Assembly: GCF_017994015.1 (NCBI RefSeq)
Contig: NZ_JAGOLP010000004.1
Location: forward strand, 70,330 to 134,329
From: Ferrovibrio sp.
Lineage (GTDB): Bacteria; Pseudomonadota; Alphaproteobacteria; Ferrovibrionales; Ferrovibrionaceae
Direction of reading: 5' to 3'
Length of the DNA stretch: 64,000 bases
Shown here: positions 54,284-63,117 of the stretch, piece after piece
Position numbering within the stretch: the stretch's first letter is position 1
Layout of the letters: every line of letters starts with the position of its first letter
Program-made: the position numbers and the translations under genes
The notes under the pieces: generated by a model
Databases searched by the model: none
What the model was told of the DNA's origin: nothing
The model's input: the letters and a program-made list of their open reading frames with translations, nothing else

Positions 54284-55024
54284 GTGAACCAGACAGCCCT
54301 TAGCGACGTGGCGTTCCAGAATATGGGCGACACGGCTTTCAGCGTTGAATTTGCCACCAAGGTGGATCGTGCCGCCAATGCCCGGGTGATGGCGTTGCAC
54401 CGCGCCCTGCGCAACGCCGCCCTGCCCGGGGTGATCGAGGCAATCCCGTCTTTCGGTGCCCTGGTGATCCAGTATGATCCGCTCCTGACCAGCCGGGCAG
54501 TGTTGCAGGAGGCCGTGGCGGCGATGCTGCCGGGCTTGAAGCCGAGCCAGGAGGCCGGGCGGTTATGGTGCCTGCCGGTATGTTATGATGCCGATCTGGC
54601 GCCTGATCTGGCCGAAGTGGCCGAACGCTGCAAACTCAGCCCGCAAGCCGTGATCCAGGGCCATGCCGGCGGGCGCTATTTCATCTACATGCTGGGCTTC
54701 ATGCCGGGTCTGGCCTATATGGGCGGCCTGGCAGAAAACCTGCAATTGCCCCGCCGTTCGGCGCCGCGCCTGAAAGTGCCGCAAGGTTCGGTGGCAATTG
54801 CAGAGGCGATGACCACGATCTACCCCTGGGAAAGCCCGGGCGGTTGGCATCTGATCGGCCGCACGCCGGTGCGGCTGTTTGACCAGAACCGGCCGGCGCC
54901 GATCCTGTTTGCAGCCGGCGATGAAGTGACCTTCCGCCCGGTGGCGCGCAGCGAATTTGATGCCATAAGCGCCCAGGTGACGGCCGGCAGCTTCAATTAT
55001 GCCGGGCTGGAGGTGGCGCCATGA
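54284..55024 (+). CDS. pxpB: 5-oxoprolinase subunit B
   Basis: This 246-residue KipI-like protein is one of three subunits of the bacterial ATP-dependent 5-oxoprolinase, which opens pyroglutamate to glutamate. Family marks are DTAFSVEFA near the N-terminus, GRYFIYMLGFMPGLAYMGGL (about 125-145), RLKVPQGSVAIAEAMT and SPGGWHLIGRTPVRLFD. It starts with GTG at 54284, 5 nt after AGGAGA. Its stop overlaps the pxpC start (55021-55024). Confidence 0.93.
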   Translation: MNQTALSDVAFQNMGDTAFSVEFATKVDRAANARVMALHRALRNAALPGVIEAIPSFGALVIQYDPLLTSRAVLQEAVAAMLPGLKPSQEAGRLWCLPVCYDADLAPDLAEVAERCKLSPQAVIQGHAGGRYFIYMLGFMPGLAYMGGLAENLQLPRRSAPRLKVPQGSVAIAEAMTTIYPWESPGGWHLIGRTPVRLFDQNRPAPILFAAGDEVTFRPVARSEFDAISAQVTAGSFNYAGLEVAP

Positions 55025-56058
55025 TCCGTGTGAAGGCGCCGGGCCTGTTCACCACCTTGCAAGACCTTGGCCGCTATGGCGCGCAGGAGCAGGGCATGCC
55101 GGTGGCCGGCGCCATGGATACGCTGGGCCTGCGCATCGCCAATGCACTCTGCGGCAATGCGCAGAATCTGGCGGCGCTGGAACTCAGCTATATGGGGCCA
55201 ACCCTGCTGGTGGAAGCCGAGGCGGTGCAATTCGGCCTGGCCGGCAACATGGCGGTGGAAGTGCTGCCGCCTGATGGCGGCAGCCCGAAGAAGCTCACCT
55301 CCTGGCGCAGCATCACGCTCAAGCGCGGCGAAGCCTTGCGCATCGGCGTGCTGGGCGAGGCCTATACTTACGTTGCCGTGGCCGGCGGGTTTGACCTGCC
55401 GCCATTGCTGGGCAGCCTGTCCACCTATACCCGCGCCGGCCTGGGCGGTTTTGAAGGCCGGCAGTTGCGCGAGAATGATCTGCTGCCGCTCAAGGCCGTG
55501 GCTTTGGGCAGCGATCAGGAACTGGCCAGCGAGGCTGCGCCGCTCTACGGCGAAGGGCCGGTGCGCGTAACGCTGGGGCCGCAGGCTTACCGCTTCACCG
55601 AAGCCGGCATCGCCGCCTTCCTGGCCGGTGAATACACCGTCAGCAAGGAAGCCGACCGGATGGGCCTGCGCTTGGAAGGCCCGCTGATCGAGCATGTCAG
55701 TGGCGCCGATATTGCCTCAGAAGGCATCATTACCGGCGCCATCCAGGTGCCGGGTAATGGTCAGCCGATTATGTTGCTGGCGGATCATCAGACCACCGGC
55801 GGCTATACCAAGATTGCCACGATTATTTCAGCCGACCTGCCGCACGTCGGCCGGCTCAAGCCCGGCGCAAAACTGCGTTTCCAGGCGGTGGAAGTGGCGG
55901 AAGCCGAAGCCTTGCGGCGCGGCCAGGAAACGGCGCTGAAAGCTCTGTTGGGCAATATGCGGCCGGCGCGGCCGGATGGCGGGCTTGATCTTGATGCGCT
56001 CTACACCGCCAACCTGATCAGCGGTATGGTGGATGCGCGAAATGGAGAGATACGATGA
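55021..56058 (+). CDS. pxpC: 5-oxoprolinase subunit C
   Basis: This 345-residue KipA-like (biotin-dependent-carboxylase-type) subunit pairs with PxpB. It begins with VKAPGLFTTLQDLGRYGAQEQGMPVAGAMD, typical of the family, and contains SKEADRMGLRLEGP and DHQTTGGYTKIATII in the second half. Start and stop overlap its neighbours by 4 bp on both sides, so PxpB-C-A are made together. An external promoter is not needed. Confidence 0.93.
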   Translation: MIRVKAPGLFTTLQDLGRYGAQEQGMPVAGAMDTLGLRIANALCGNAQNLAALELSYMGPTLLVEAEAVQFGLAGNMAVEVLPPDGGSPKKLTSWRSITLKRGEALRIGVLGEAYTYVAVAGGFDLPPLLGSLSTYTRAGLGGFEGRQLRENDLLPLKAVALGSDQELASEAAPLYGEGPVRVTLGPQAYRFTEAGIAAFLAGEYTVSKEADRMGLRLEGPLIEHVSGADIASEGIITGAIQVPGNGQPIMLLADHQTTGGYTKIATIISADLPHVGRLKPGAKLRFQAVEVAEAEALRRGQETALKALLGNMRPARPDGGLDLDALYTANLISGMVDARNGEIR

Positions 56059-56822
56059 AAGTGAACCTGAATAGCGATCTCGGCGAAAGTTACGGCGCCT
56101 GGACCATGGGCGACGATGCGGCCATGCTCGGCATTGTCGGCTCGGCCAATGTGGCCTGCGGTTTCCATGGTGGCGACTGGCTGGTGATGCGCAACACGGT
56201 GCTGGAAGCCAAAAAGAATGGTGTCAGCATCGGCGCGCATCCGAGTTATCCGGATTTGCAGGGATTTGGCCGGCGCCCGATGGATATCACCGGCGTGGAA
56301 GCGGAAGCCTTGCTGGCCTATCAGGTCGGCGCCTTGCAGGGCATCGCCAATCTGGCGGGTTATCAGGTGACGCATGTGAAGCCGCATGGCGCCATCAACA
56401 ACAAGGCCTGCGTGGATCGTGCCCTGGCCGACGCCCTGGCGCGCGGTTCGGCGGGGGCCGGGCGTGACCTGATCTTCCTGGCGCCGACCGGTTCCGCCCT
56501 GGTGGCGGCGGGTCAGGCCGCCGGCCTGAAAGTGGCCGAGGAAGTGTTTGCCGACCGCAATTACGATGATGACGGCAATCTGGTGAAACGCGGCCATCCG
56601 CAGGCCATGGTGCATGATCCGGAAGAATCGCTGCGCAATGTGCTGCGCATGGTGAAGGAGCAGGTGCTGGTTTCGATCAGCGGCAAGCGCATTCCGGCCA
56701 AGGTGGACAGCATCTGTGTGCATGGCGATGGCCCAAGTGCTGTGGCGATGGCGCAGCATCTGCGTGCCGGGCTGAAGGCTGCCGGGGTGCAATTGGTGAC
56801 GCTGCCTGAAATGCTGGCCTGA
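56055..56822 (+). CDS. pxpA: 5-oxoprolinase subunit A
   Basis: This 255-residue LamB/YcsF-family protein completes the 5-oxoprolinase. Visible marks are NLNSDLGESYGAW (with catalytic-site Asp/Glu), VACGFHGGDWLVM, VKPHGAINNKA, FADRNYDDDGNLVKR and ICVHGDGPSAV. Together with PxpB and PxpC it turns 5-oxoproline into glutamate with ATP, repairing or using pyroglutamate. A TetR gene starts 3 nt after its stop. Confidence 0.95.
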   Translation: MKVNLNSDLGESYGAWTMGDDAAMLGIVGSANVACGFHGGDWLVMRNTVLEAKKNGVSIGAHPSYPDLQGFGRRPMDITGVEAEALLAYQVGALQGIANLAGYQVTHVKPHGAINNKACVDRALADALARGSAGAGRDLIFLAPTGSALVAAGQAAGLKVAEEVFADRNYDDDGNLVKRGHPQAMVHDPEESLRNVLRMVKEQVLVSISGKRIPAKVDSICVHGDGPSAVAMAQHLRAGLKAAGVQLVTLPEMLA

Positions 56823-56825
56823 ACC

Positions 56826-57497
56826 ATGCCGGTGGCGAAAAAGCCGGCCGGCAAGTCGAAAAAGCCGGCATTGCCGGCCAAAAGGCCGCGCCAGCCGGCG
56901 GTGACGCAGCGCAACATCCTGGATGCGGCGCTGGTGGAATTCGCCGCGCACGGACTAGCCGGCGCCCGGGTGGACGAGATCGCCGAACGTTCGGGCGCCA
57001 ACAAGCGCATGATCTATGAGTATTTCGGCAACAAGGAAGCGCTCTGGCTGATTGTGCTGGAACATGCCTATGAGCGCATGCGCGCCGAGGAACGCACCAT
57101 TGATGTGGCGCGCATGTCGCCCATGGAAGGCATGCGCTATCTGATGGAGTTCAACTTCCGCTTCTGCGCCCGTAATCCGGAATTCATCGCCCTGCTGACG
57201 GCGGAAAATCTCAACAAGGCCAGCTATCTGGGCGAGTCGGAAAAAATCCAGCAGCTTTACTCGCCGCTGCTGGCGGTGATCCGCGACCTTTTGGAGCGTG
57301 GCCAGCGCGAGGGCGTGTTCCGCAAGGGCATCGACCCGGTGCATGTCTATCTCACCATCGCCTCGCTGGGCACCTGCTTCTTCTCAAATATTCACACGCT
57401 TTCCACCATTTTCGGCCGCGACCTGCTGTCGGCGGCCGAGCAGAAGGCGCGTATGGAGCATTGCGTGGCGGTGCTGCTGGGCGCGCTGAAGGTGTAG
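56826..57497 (+). CDS. TetR-family regulator
   Basis: This 223-residue regulator has a 25-residue Lys/Pro/Ala-rich tail before the TetR HTH (about 28-75: RNILDAALVEFAAHGLAGARVDEIAERSGANKRMIYEYFGNKEAL) and an all-helical ligand-binding domain resembling the RutR/YcdC type. It begins 3 nt after pxpA and is followed 20 bp on by a GTAACTG palindrome, with a related site before the 60866 operon. It therefore probably controls the tctCBA and isomerase-enolase-dehydrogenase genes rather than pxp. Confidence 0.92.
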   Translation: MPVAKKPAGKSKKPALPAKRPRQPAVTQRNILDAALVEFAAHGLAGARVDEIAERSGANKRMIYEYFGNKEALWLIVLEHAYERMRAEERTIDVARMSPMEGMRYLMEFNFRFCARNPEFIALLTAENLNKASYLGESEKIQQLYSPLLAVIRDLLERGQREGVFRKGIDPVHVYLTIASLGTCFFSNIHTLSTIFGRDLLSAAEQKARMEHCVAVLLGALKV

Positions 57498-57517
57498 AAA
57501 TCGCTGCGGCGATTTTC

Positions 57518-57570
57518 GTAACTGTTCAGTTACTTATCCGTTGACAAAGCCCCTGCCTTGGCGGAATGCT
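57518..57570 (+). promoter_or_regulatory. TetR operator and tct promoter
   Basis: GTAACTG-TT-CAGTTAC (57518-57533) is a perfect 16-bp palindrome. Eight bp later a consensus -35 TTGACA (57541-57546) stands 18 bp before a poor -10 (AATGCT, 57565-57570). Purpose-fitting operator form GTAAC-N6-GTTAC recurs at 60823-60838. Confidence 0.65.
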
Positions 57571-57627
57571 ATGGCCAACCAAGAAGCGCGGCCAGAGCGG
57601 CCGATGCATAAGCGGAGGAAAAGGGCC

Positions 57628-58641
57628 ATGCAGGGCAAATCATGGATTGCTGTGTCTGTTGTGCTGGGGGCGGCGACGGTTGCTGTCACATTGCCGGCGC
57701 AGGCGCAGGATTGGAAACCGACCAAGCCGATCACCGTGATCGTGCCCTGGGCTGCCGGCGGTTCCACCGACCAGGTGATCCGCGTCACCGCCGGTGAACT
57801 GGAGCAGGTTCTGGGCCAGAAGGTGGTGGTGGTGAACCAGCCGGGTGCTTCGGGTTCGATTGGTTCCAAGACCGCCTGGGAAGCGCCGAAGGATGGCTAT
57901 ACCTGGACTTCCGGCGCCGCCAAGGATATCGGCACCTATGCCGTGTCGGGCTTGCTTGACACCAAGATGGATGATTGGAGCTTCTACCTCACCGTCGCCA
58001 ACCAGTCGGTGGTCAGCGTCAACGCCAACTCGCCCTACAAGACCCTGGCTGATCTGCTGGCGGCGATGAAGGCCAAGCCGGGCCAGGTATCGGTGGCCAC
58101 GGCGGGCGTCAATTCCTCGGGCCATTTTGGCTCGGAAGCCTTGGCGCGCGGCGCCGGCGTCACCTACAAGCATGTCTCCTATGATGGCGGCAATCCGGCG
58201 GTGATCTCCACCGTGTCGGGCGAGACCGAAGTCACCACCCAGCTTGGTGTTGAGCAGGTGGAAATGATCCGTGCCAAGCGCCTGCGCCCGTTGGCGGTGC
58301 TGGCTTCCAAGCCGCTGGAAGTGGATGGCATCCCGGCGATTGAGCCGGTGACCAAGACCTTGCCGAATTTCCGCACCGAAACCAATTATTTCGGCATCTT
58401 CGTGCCGAAGGGTGTGCCGGCGGAAGTGACCAACACGCTGGACAAGGTGTGGAAGGAAAAGATCGCCAATTCGGCGGCGCTGAAGAAATACGCCACCGAC
58501 AAGGGCGCGCTGTTTGATCCGTCCTATGGCGATGCGGCCAAGAAGGCGGCTTTCCCGGCCATCCAAGGCGCTGCCTGGATTTTGCAGGAAGGCGGCAAGG
58601 CCAAGGTTTCGCCGGATACGCTCGGCATCCCGAAGCCCTGA
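57628..58641 (+). CDS. tctC: Tripartite tricarboxylate transporter substrate-binding protein, TctC/Bug family
   Basis: This 337-residue periplasmic protein has a signal peptide (ISVVLGAATVAVTLPAQA-like, cleavage before QDWKP) and the Bug fold: KPITVIVPWAAGGSTDQVIR, VVNQPGASGSIGS and KHVSYDGGNPAVISTVSGETEV. I use the ATG at 57628 with GGAGGAAAAGG before it; in-frame starts at 57541 and 57604 are less likely. TctC proteins bind citrate and many other carboxylates, so the ligand is open. A hairpin follows the gene. Confidence 0.92.
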   Translation: MQGKSWIAVSVVLGAATVAVTLPAQAQDWKPTKPITVIVPWAAGGSTDQVIRVTAGELEQVLGQKVVVVNQPGASGSIGSKTAWEAPKDGYTWTSGAAKDIGTYAVSGLLDTKMDDWSFYLTVANQSVVSVNANSPYKTLADLLAAMKAKPGQVSVATAGVNSSGHFGSEALARGAGVTYKHVSYDGGNPAVISTVSGETEVTTQLGVEQVEMIRAKRLRPLAVLASKPLEVDGIPAIEPVTKTLPNFRTETNYFGIFVPKGVPAEVTNTLDKVWKEKIANSAALKKYATDKGALFDPSYGDAAKKAAFPAIQGAAWILQEGGKAKVSPDTLGIPKP

Positions 58642-58656
58642 TACCGTAACCAGATG

Positions 58657-58688
58657 AGGCCGCCCGGTGCACATGTGCCGGGCGGCCT
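58657..58688 (+). terminator. Intercistronic hairpin after tctC
   Basis: An 11-bp perfect stem (58657-58667 with 58678-58688) encloses a loop that itself can pair (GCACATGTGC), followed by TGTGCTTT. It lies between the binding-protein and membrane-subunit genes, the third such case in the window. Confidence 0.7.
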
Positions 58689-58709
58689 TGTGCTTTGAGG
58701 GAAAGTAAA

Positions 58710-59243
58710 ATGGACCAGAGCGCGCAAAACAGCGAAACCGAAACCCAGGCCAATCTGAGCCGGGCGGATTTCTGGTCCAGTTTTCTGTGGATCGGCCTTG
58801 GCCTTGCCATTGCCGTGATGAGCTGGCGCATGGATCGGCTGGAGCATCTGCAGGCCAGCATCTATACCGCGCCGGGGCTGGTGCCGGCCTTTCTCGGCCT
58901 GGCCATTGCCTTCATGGGTGTGATCTTGCTGCTGCGCGCCTTGCGCCAGGGCGCGTTGCTGCCACGCACAAGCCGGCCGCTGGTGCTGGCAGAACATTGG
59001 CGCCTGATCTTCTCGCTTGGCTGGTCGTTATTCTATGCGCTGGTGATCGTGTCGCGCACATTGCCCTTCTGGCTGATCACCGCCTGTTACGTTTCGGTGT
59101 TTGTGCTGGTGTTCCAGTATGCCGAACGCCGCGCCGCCGGCCAGGTGAAGCGCGGCCTGGTCGTGGCCGTGGTGCATGGCCTGATCGCCGGTTTGCTGAT
59201 CCAGTATGTGTTCGAGGAATTGTTCCTCGTCCGGCTGCCGTGA
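58710..59243 (+). CDS. tctB: Tripartite tricarboxylate transporter small subunit, TctB
   Basis: This 177-residue protein has four membrane helices, the TctB layout (SSFLWIGLGLAIAVMSW, GLVPAFLGLAIAFMGVILLL, two more after residue 95), and a PGLVP motif between the first two. The ATG at 58710 follows GAGGGAAAG. It forms the inner-membrane transporter with TctA. Confidence 0.88.
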   Translation: MDQSAQNSETETQANLSRADFWSSFLWIGLGLAIAVMSWRMDRLEHLQASIYTAPGLVPAFLGLAIAFMGVILLLRALRQGALLPRTSRPLVLAEHWRLIFSLGWSLFYALVIVSRTLPFWLITACYVSVFVLVFQYAERRAAGQVKRGLVVAVVHGLIAGLLIQYVFEELFLVRLP

Positions 59244-59253
59244 GGATTTTATC

Positions 59254-60777
59254 ATGTTTGACGGCCTGACCGGTTTCGCCACCTCGATTGTCAACTTCTC
59301 CAACCCGACCACGATCCTCTACGCGCTTGGCGCCACGCTGGTGGGATTGGTGATCGGCGCGCTGCCCGGCCTCACCGCCACGATGGGCGTGGCATTGATG
59401 ACTACGCTGACGCTGAAACTGCCATCGGCCGAAGCGCTGCTGATCCTGATTTGCACTTATGTTGGTGCCATCTACGGCGGCAGCCGCAGCGCCATCCTGC
59501 TCAATATCCCGGGCACGCCGGCTTCGGCGGCGTCCTGCCTGGATGGCTATGCGCTGGCCAAGCAGGGTCTGGCGGGCCGCGCCATGGGCATCGCCACCTC
59601 CGGCTCGATCCTGGGCACCTGGATCGGCATGTTCTTCCTGGCTCTGTTCACACCGATCCTGGGCGAGATGGCGCTGAAATTTGGTGCCTATGAATTTTTC
59701 TGGCTCGCGGTATTCGGCGTGGTGATTTCCGGCAATCTCACTGGCACCGATCCGCTGAAAGGCTGGATCGCCGGCTTTATCGGCCTGTTCATTGCGGCTA
59801 TCGGCCAGGAAGGCATGTATGCCTATGACCGATTCACCTTCGGTGTGCATGATCTGTCCGGCGGCATCGCATTGATCCCGGCCCTGGTCGGCGTGTTCGG
59901 CTTTGCCGAAGTGCTCAGCGTGATGAAGGACAAGCCGCAGAAATTCATCATCAACACCTACGACACCGTGATCCCCAGGATTCGCGATGTGGTGCAGTAT
60001 TGGCGCACCATCATCCGCTCCGGCCTGATCGGCACCTTCATCGGCATCGTGCCGGGGGTTGGCGAGGATGTGGCGGCATGGTCGTCCTATGCGGCGGCGC
60101 GGCGCGCCAGCAAGGAAAAGGAAAAATTCGGCAAGGGTTCGGTGGAAGGCCTGATGGCGGCCGAAACCGGCGACAATGCCTGTGTTCCCGGCGCCGTGAT
60201 TCCGGTGCTTACCCTGGCGGTGCCTGGCTCGGCGCCGGCCGCCGTGCTGCTGGCTGCCATGCTGATCCATGGCGTGCGACCCGGCCCGCTGATCATGGTG
60301 GAGAGTCCGCAATTTGTTTACGACGTGGTGGCGATGATGCTGTTCGCCTCCATCGGCATCCTGTTCTACGGCCTGACTTTGACCAAGCTTTTGGTCAAAG
60401 TGCTGCTGGTGCCGCGTCCACTGATCATGCCGGTGATCTTTGTGCTCTGCGCGGTTGGCTCCTATGCCATTGCGTCGCGGCCCTTCGACATCCTGGTGAT
60501 GCTATGCTTCGGCGTGCTGGGCCTGGTGCTGCGCGGGCTGAATTATCCGATGGCGCCGCTGGTGCTCGGCATTGTGCTGGGCGATCTGCTTGATAAGAGC
60601 CTGCGCCGCGGCCTCACGCTTTCGGATGGCGATTTGACGCCGTTTTTCGCCCGGCCGATCTCGCTGGTGCTGTTCCTGCTGGTGGCGCTCACCGTGCTGA
60701 TGAATGTGCCAGTAGCACGCCGCGCCATGGGCCAGGGCATGAACCTGTTGTTGAAGCCGCTGCGGCGCGGTGCGTGA
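59254..60777 (+). CDS. tctA: Tripartite tricarboxylate transporter large subunit, TctA
   Basis: This 507-residue carrier has about eleven to twelve membrane helices. TctA marks are GALPGLTATMGVALM (about 38-52), YGGSRSAILLNIPGTPASAASCLDG (about 72-96), and GEDVAAWSSYAAARRASK with VPGAVIPVLTLAVPGSAPAAVLL. It uses ion gradients to take up carboxylates delivered by TctC. The ATG at 59254 is 10 bp after tctB. Confidence 0.95.
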   Translation: MFDGLTGFATSIVNFSNPTTILYALGATLVGLVIGALPGLTATMGVALMTTLTLKLPSAEALLILICTYVGAIYGGSRSAILLNIPGTPASAASCLDGYALAKQGLAGRAMGIATSGSILGTWIGMFFLALFTPILGEMALKFGAYEFFWLAVFGVVISGNLTGTDPLKGWIAGFIGLFIAAIGQEGMYAYDRFTFGVHDLSGGIALIPALVGVFGFAEVLSVMKDKPQKFIINTYDTVIPRIRDVVQYWRTIIRSGLIGTFIGIVPGVGEDVAAWSSYAAARRASKEKEKFGKGSVEGLMAAETGDNACVPGAVIPVLTLAVPGSAPAAVLLAAMLIHGVRPGPLIMVESPQFVYDVVAMMLFASIGILFYGLTLTKLLVKVLLVPRPLIMPVIFVLCAVGSYAIASRPFDILVMLCFGVLGLVLRGLNYPMAPLVLGIVLGDLLDKSLRRGLTLSDGDLTPFFARPISLVLFLLVALTVLMNVPVARRAMGQGMNLLLKPLRRGA

Positions 60778-60793
60778 AGCAATGAATCCGGGA

Positions 60794-60840
60794 TTGACGC
60801 AGCCGGTTGCCTGCGGCTATAAGTAACCAGATAGTTACTT
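60794..60840 (+). promoter_or_regulatory. Promoter of the isomerase operon with overlapping TetR-type operator
   Basis: TTGACG (60794-60799), 18 bp, TATAAG (60818-60823) form a good sigma-70-type promoter. AAGTAAC-N6-GTTACTT (60821-60840) begins inside the -10 and matches GTAAC-N6-GTTAC at 57518-57533. A bound TetR protein would block the promoter. Confidence 0.75.
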
Positions 60841-60865
60841 CCCTACAGGAAGCGTGACAAACCGC

Positions 60866-61684
60866 ATGCGCATCAGCCTCTGCAACGAAGTGCTCAATCC
60901 GCTGCCGCTGGCCGAGCAATGCGCGCTGGCGGCCGAGCTGGGTTATGACGGGCTGGAGATTGCGCCGTTCACGCTGGCAGAAAACCCGCTCGAACTGTCG
61001 CTCACGGCGCGGCGCGCCATCCGCCGTTTGGTCGAGGATGCCGGCCTCAAGGTCACTGGCCTGCATTGGCTGCTGGTGGCGCCCAAGGGCCTGTCGCTCA
61101 CCGATCCGGATGCGGCAGTGCGCAAGCGCACTATCGCGGCGATGCAGCAGCTTTGCGGCCTGTGCCATGATCTGGGCGGTGCTTATCTGGTGCATGGTTC
61201 GCCCATGCAGCGCCGGTTGCCGGAAGATGATCCGCAGCGCGCGCGTGACTGGGCCATGGCCGGCTTTGCCGCAGCGGCCGAGGCGGCGGCGGCGCAAGGC
61301 GTGGTCTATTGCCTGGAACCGCTATCGCGCCATGAAACCAATTTCATCAATACCGTGGCGGAAGCGGCCGACCTGGTGCGCCAGATCAACAATCCGGCTT
61401 TCCGCACCATGATTGATTGCAGCGCCGCCGGCCTCACCGAAATGCAGGATGTGCCGGCGCTGATCGAGCAATGGCTGCCCAGCGGCCTGATCGGCCATGT
61501 GCAGGTGAACGATCCCAATCGCAAGGGGCCGGGCCAGGGCGAGATGGATTTTGCGCCGATCCTGGCTGCCTTGGCGCAGCATGGCTATGCCGGCGATCTG
61601 GGCGTTGAGCCCTTTATCTATGAACCCGATGGCCCCGGCGCGGCGCGTTTTGCCATCCAGTATCTGCGGAAGCTGCTGCCATGA
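60866..61684 (+). CDS. Sugar phosphate isomerase/epimerase-like TIM-barrel protein
   Basis: This 272-residue protein belongs to the AP-endonuclease-2/xylose-isomerase-like TIM-barrel group: ISLCNEVL at the N-terminus, LGYDGLEIAPFTL, TGLHWLL, YCLEPLSRHETNFIN with a metal-binding Glu (about 151-165), MIDCSAAGL and GHVQVNDPNRKGPGQGEMDF. It likely isomerises or epimerises a sugar or sugar acid with a divalent metal. Start choice is unsure: ATG 60866 fits family beginnings, GTG 60854 is closer to AGGAAG. Its stop overlaps the next start (ATGA). Confidence 0.85.
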   Translation: MRISLCNEVLNPLPLAEQCALAAELGYDGLEIAPFTLAENPLELSLTARRAIRRLVEDAGLKVTGLHWLLVAPKGLSLTDPDAAVRKRTIAAMQQLCGLCHDLGGAYLVHGSPMQRRLPEDDPQRARDWAMAGFAAAAEAAAAQGVVYCLEPLSRHETNFINTVAEAADLVRQINNPAFRTMIDCSAAGLTEMQDVPALIEQWLPSGLIGHVQVNDPNRKGPGQGEMDFAPILAALAQHGYAGDLGVEPFIYEPDGPGAARFAIQYLRKLLP

Positions 61685-63117
61685 CCTTGCCGCTGTTTCG
61701 TATCCGCGAGATTGCGCTGTTTGAGCGCCCGGTGTGGCTGCGGCTGCCGTTCCGCTTCGGCGTGGTGACATTGCGCGAAGCACCGCAGGCTTTTGCGCGG
61801 CTGGTGATCGAGACGGCAGAAGGCCGCCTCGCCACCGGCATGGCAGCCGAATTGATGGTGCCGAAATGGTTCGACAAGAATCCGGCGCTCAGCAACGAAC
61901 AGAATTTCGCCCAGTTGCGCCGCAGCCTCGGCCATGCCCTGGAGGCTTACCAGGATGGCGGCTTGCGCAGCGCCTTCGGCCATTCCGCCGCGCATCATGC
62001 CAATCTGCTGGCGGCAGGTGCCGCCGCCGGGCTGAACCCGCTGGTTGCCTCTTATGGCCCGGCTTTGCTTGATCGCGCCGTGATCGACGCCTTGTGCCGC
62101 CTGCTCGGCACCAGCTTCGGCGCCGCATTACGCAGCAATCTCTATGGCATTGAGGCGGGTGTGCTCACCCCCGATCTGGCCGGCTTTGATATTGCCGCCT
62201 TCCTGGCGCAGCTTTCGCCCTGCCGCCGCATCGCTGCGCGGCATACTGTCGGCATGCTCGATCCGCTGGCGGAAGCCGATTTACAGCCTGGCGAAAGGCT
62301 GAATGATGGTTTGCCGGAAAGCCTTGAGGGTGTGATAGCCGCTTATGGCTTGCGCTGGTTCAAGCTCAAGGTTGGCGGCGACATGGCGCAGGATCTGGCC
62401 CGGCTCAAGGCCATCGCGGCCGTGCTGGATCAGGGCGCCGCGCCTTATCGCGCCAGCCTGGATGGCAACGAGCAATATGATGATGAGGAAGGCATTGCCG
62501 GCTTATGGCGGGCGATGCGGGCCGAGCCGGCTCTGCGCCGGCTCTGTGCCTCGATCCAGTATATCGAGCAGCCGATCAAGCGTGCCTCGGCGCTGGAGCG
62601 CCCGGTGACGGCGCTGGCTGCCGAGATTGCGCTGATTGTGGATGAATCGGATGCTGATTACGGCGTGTTTCCGCAGGCGCGCAGCCTGGGTTATGCCGGC
62701 ATTTCGTCAAAAACCTGCAAGGGTGTGTATCGCGCCATCCTGAATGCTGCGCGTGCCAAGCATTGGGGCGAAGGCTGCTTCATCACCGGTGAAGATCTGA
62801 CCTGCCAGGCCGGCCTGGCGGTGCAGCAGGATCTGGCGCTGGTGGCGATGCTTGGCCTCTACCATGTCGAGCGCAACGGACATCATTACGTCGATGGCTT
62901 CGGCGCCGCGCCGGCTGCCGAGCAGGCCGGCTTTGCCGCCGCCCATGCCGATCTTTACGACAACAGCAGCGGCCGCCCGCGCCTGCGTATCGCCGCCGGC
63001 GATATCGCGCTGGGCAGCCTGCTGGATGCCACCGGCTTCGCGTCTGCCGCCGCGCCCGATTGGGCCAGCCTGGCGCCGATGGATTTGAACGAACCCAACC
63101 AAGGAAACGTAGCATGA
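61681..63117 (+). CDS. Enolase-superfamily (mandelate racemase/muconate-lactonising-like) enzyme
   Basis: This 478-residue protein carries the superfamily residues in order: Lys228-x-Lys230 in FKLKVGG, metal ligands Asp261 in DGNEQY, Glu296 in IEQPIK and Asp321-Glu322 in VDESD, then Lys344/Lys347 in SSKTCKG. A His/Asp pair typical of mandelate racemase is not evident, so a dehydratase or syn-type epimerisation is possible. It is longer than usual, with an extended N-terminal domain. It is coupled by 4-bp overlaps to the isomerase-like and dehydrogenase genes, so it likely acts on a sugar acid. Confidence 0.85.
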   Translation: MTLPLFRIREIALFERPVWLRLPFRFGVVTLREAPQAFARLVIETAEGRLATGMAAELMVPKWFDKNPALSNEQNFAQLRRSLGHALEAYQDGGLRSAFGHSAAHHANLLAAGAAAGLNPLVASYGPALLDRAVIDALCRLLGTSFGAALRSNLYGIEAGVLTPDLAGFDIAAFLAQLSPCRRIAARHTVGMLDPLAEADLQPGERLNDGLPESLEGVIAAYGLRWFKLKVGGDMAQDLARLKAIAAVLDQGAAPYRASLDGNEQYDDEEGIAGLWRAMRAEPALRRLCASIQYIEQPIKRASALERPVTALAAEIALIVDESDADYGVFPQARSLGYAGISSKTCKGVYRAILNAARAKHWGEGCFITGEDLTCQAGLAVQQDLALVAMLGLYHVERNGHHYVDGFGAAPAAEQAGFAAAHADLYDNSSGRPRLRIAAGDIALGSLLDATGFASAAAPDWASLAPMDLNEPNQGNVA

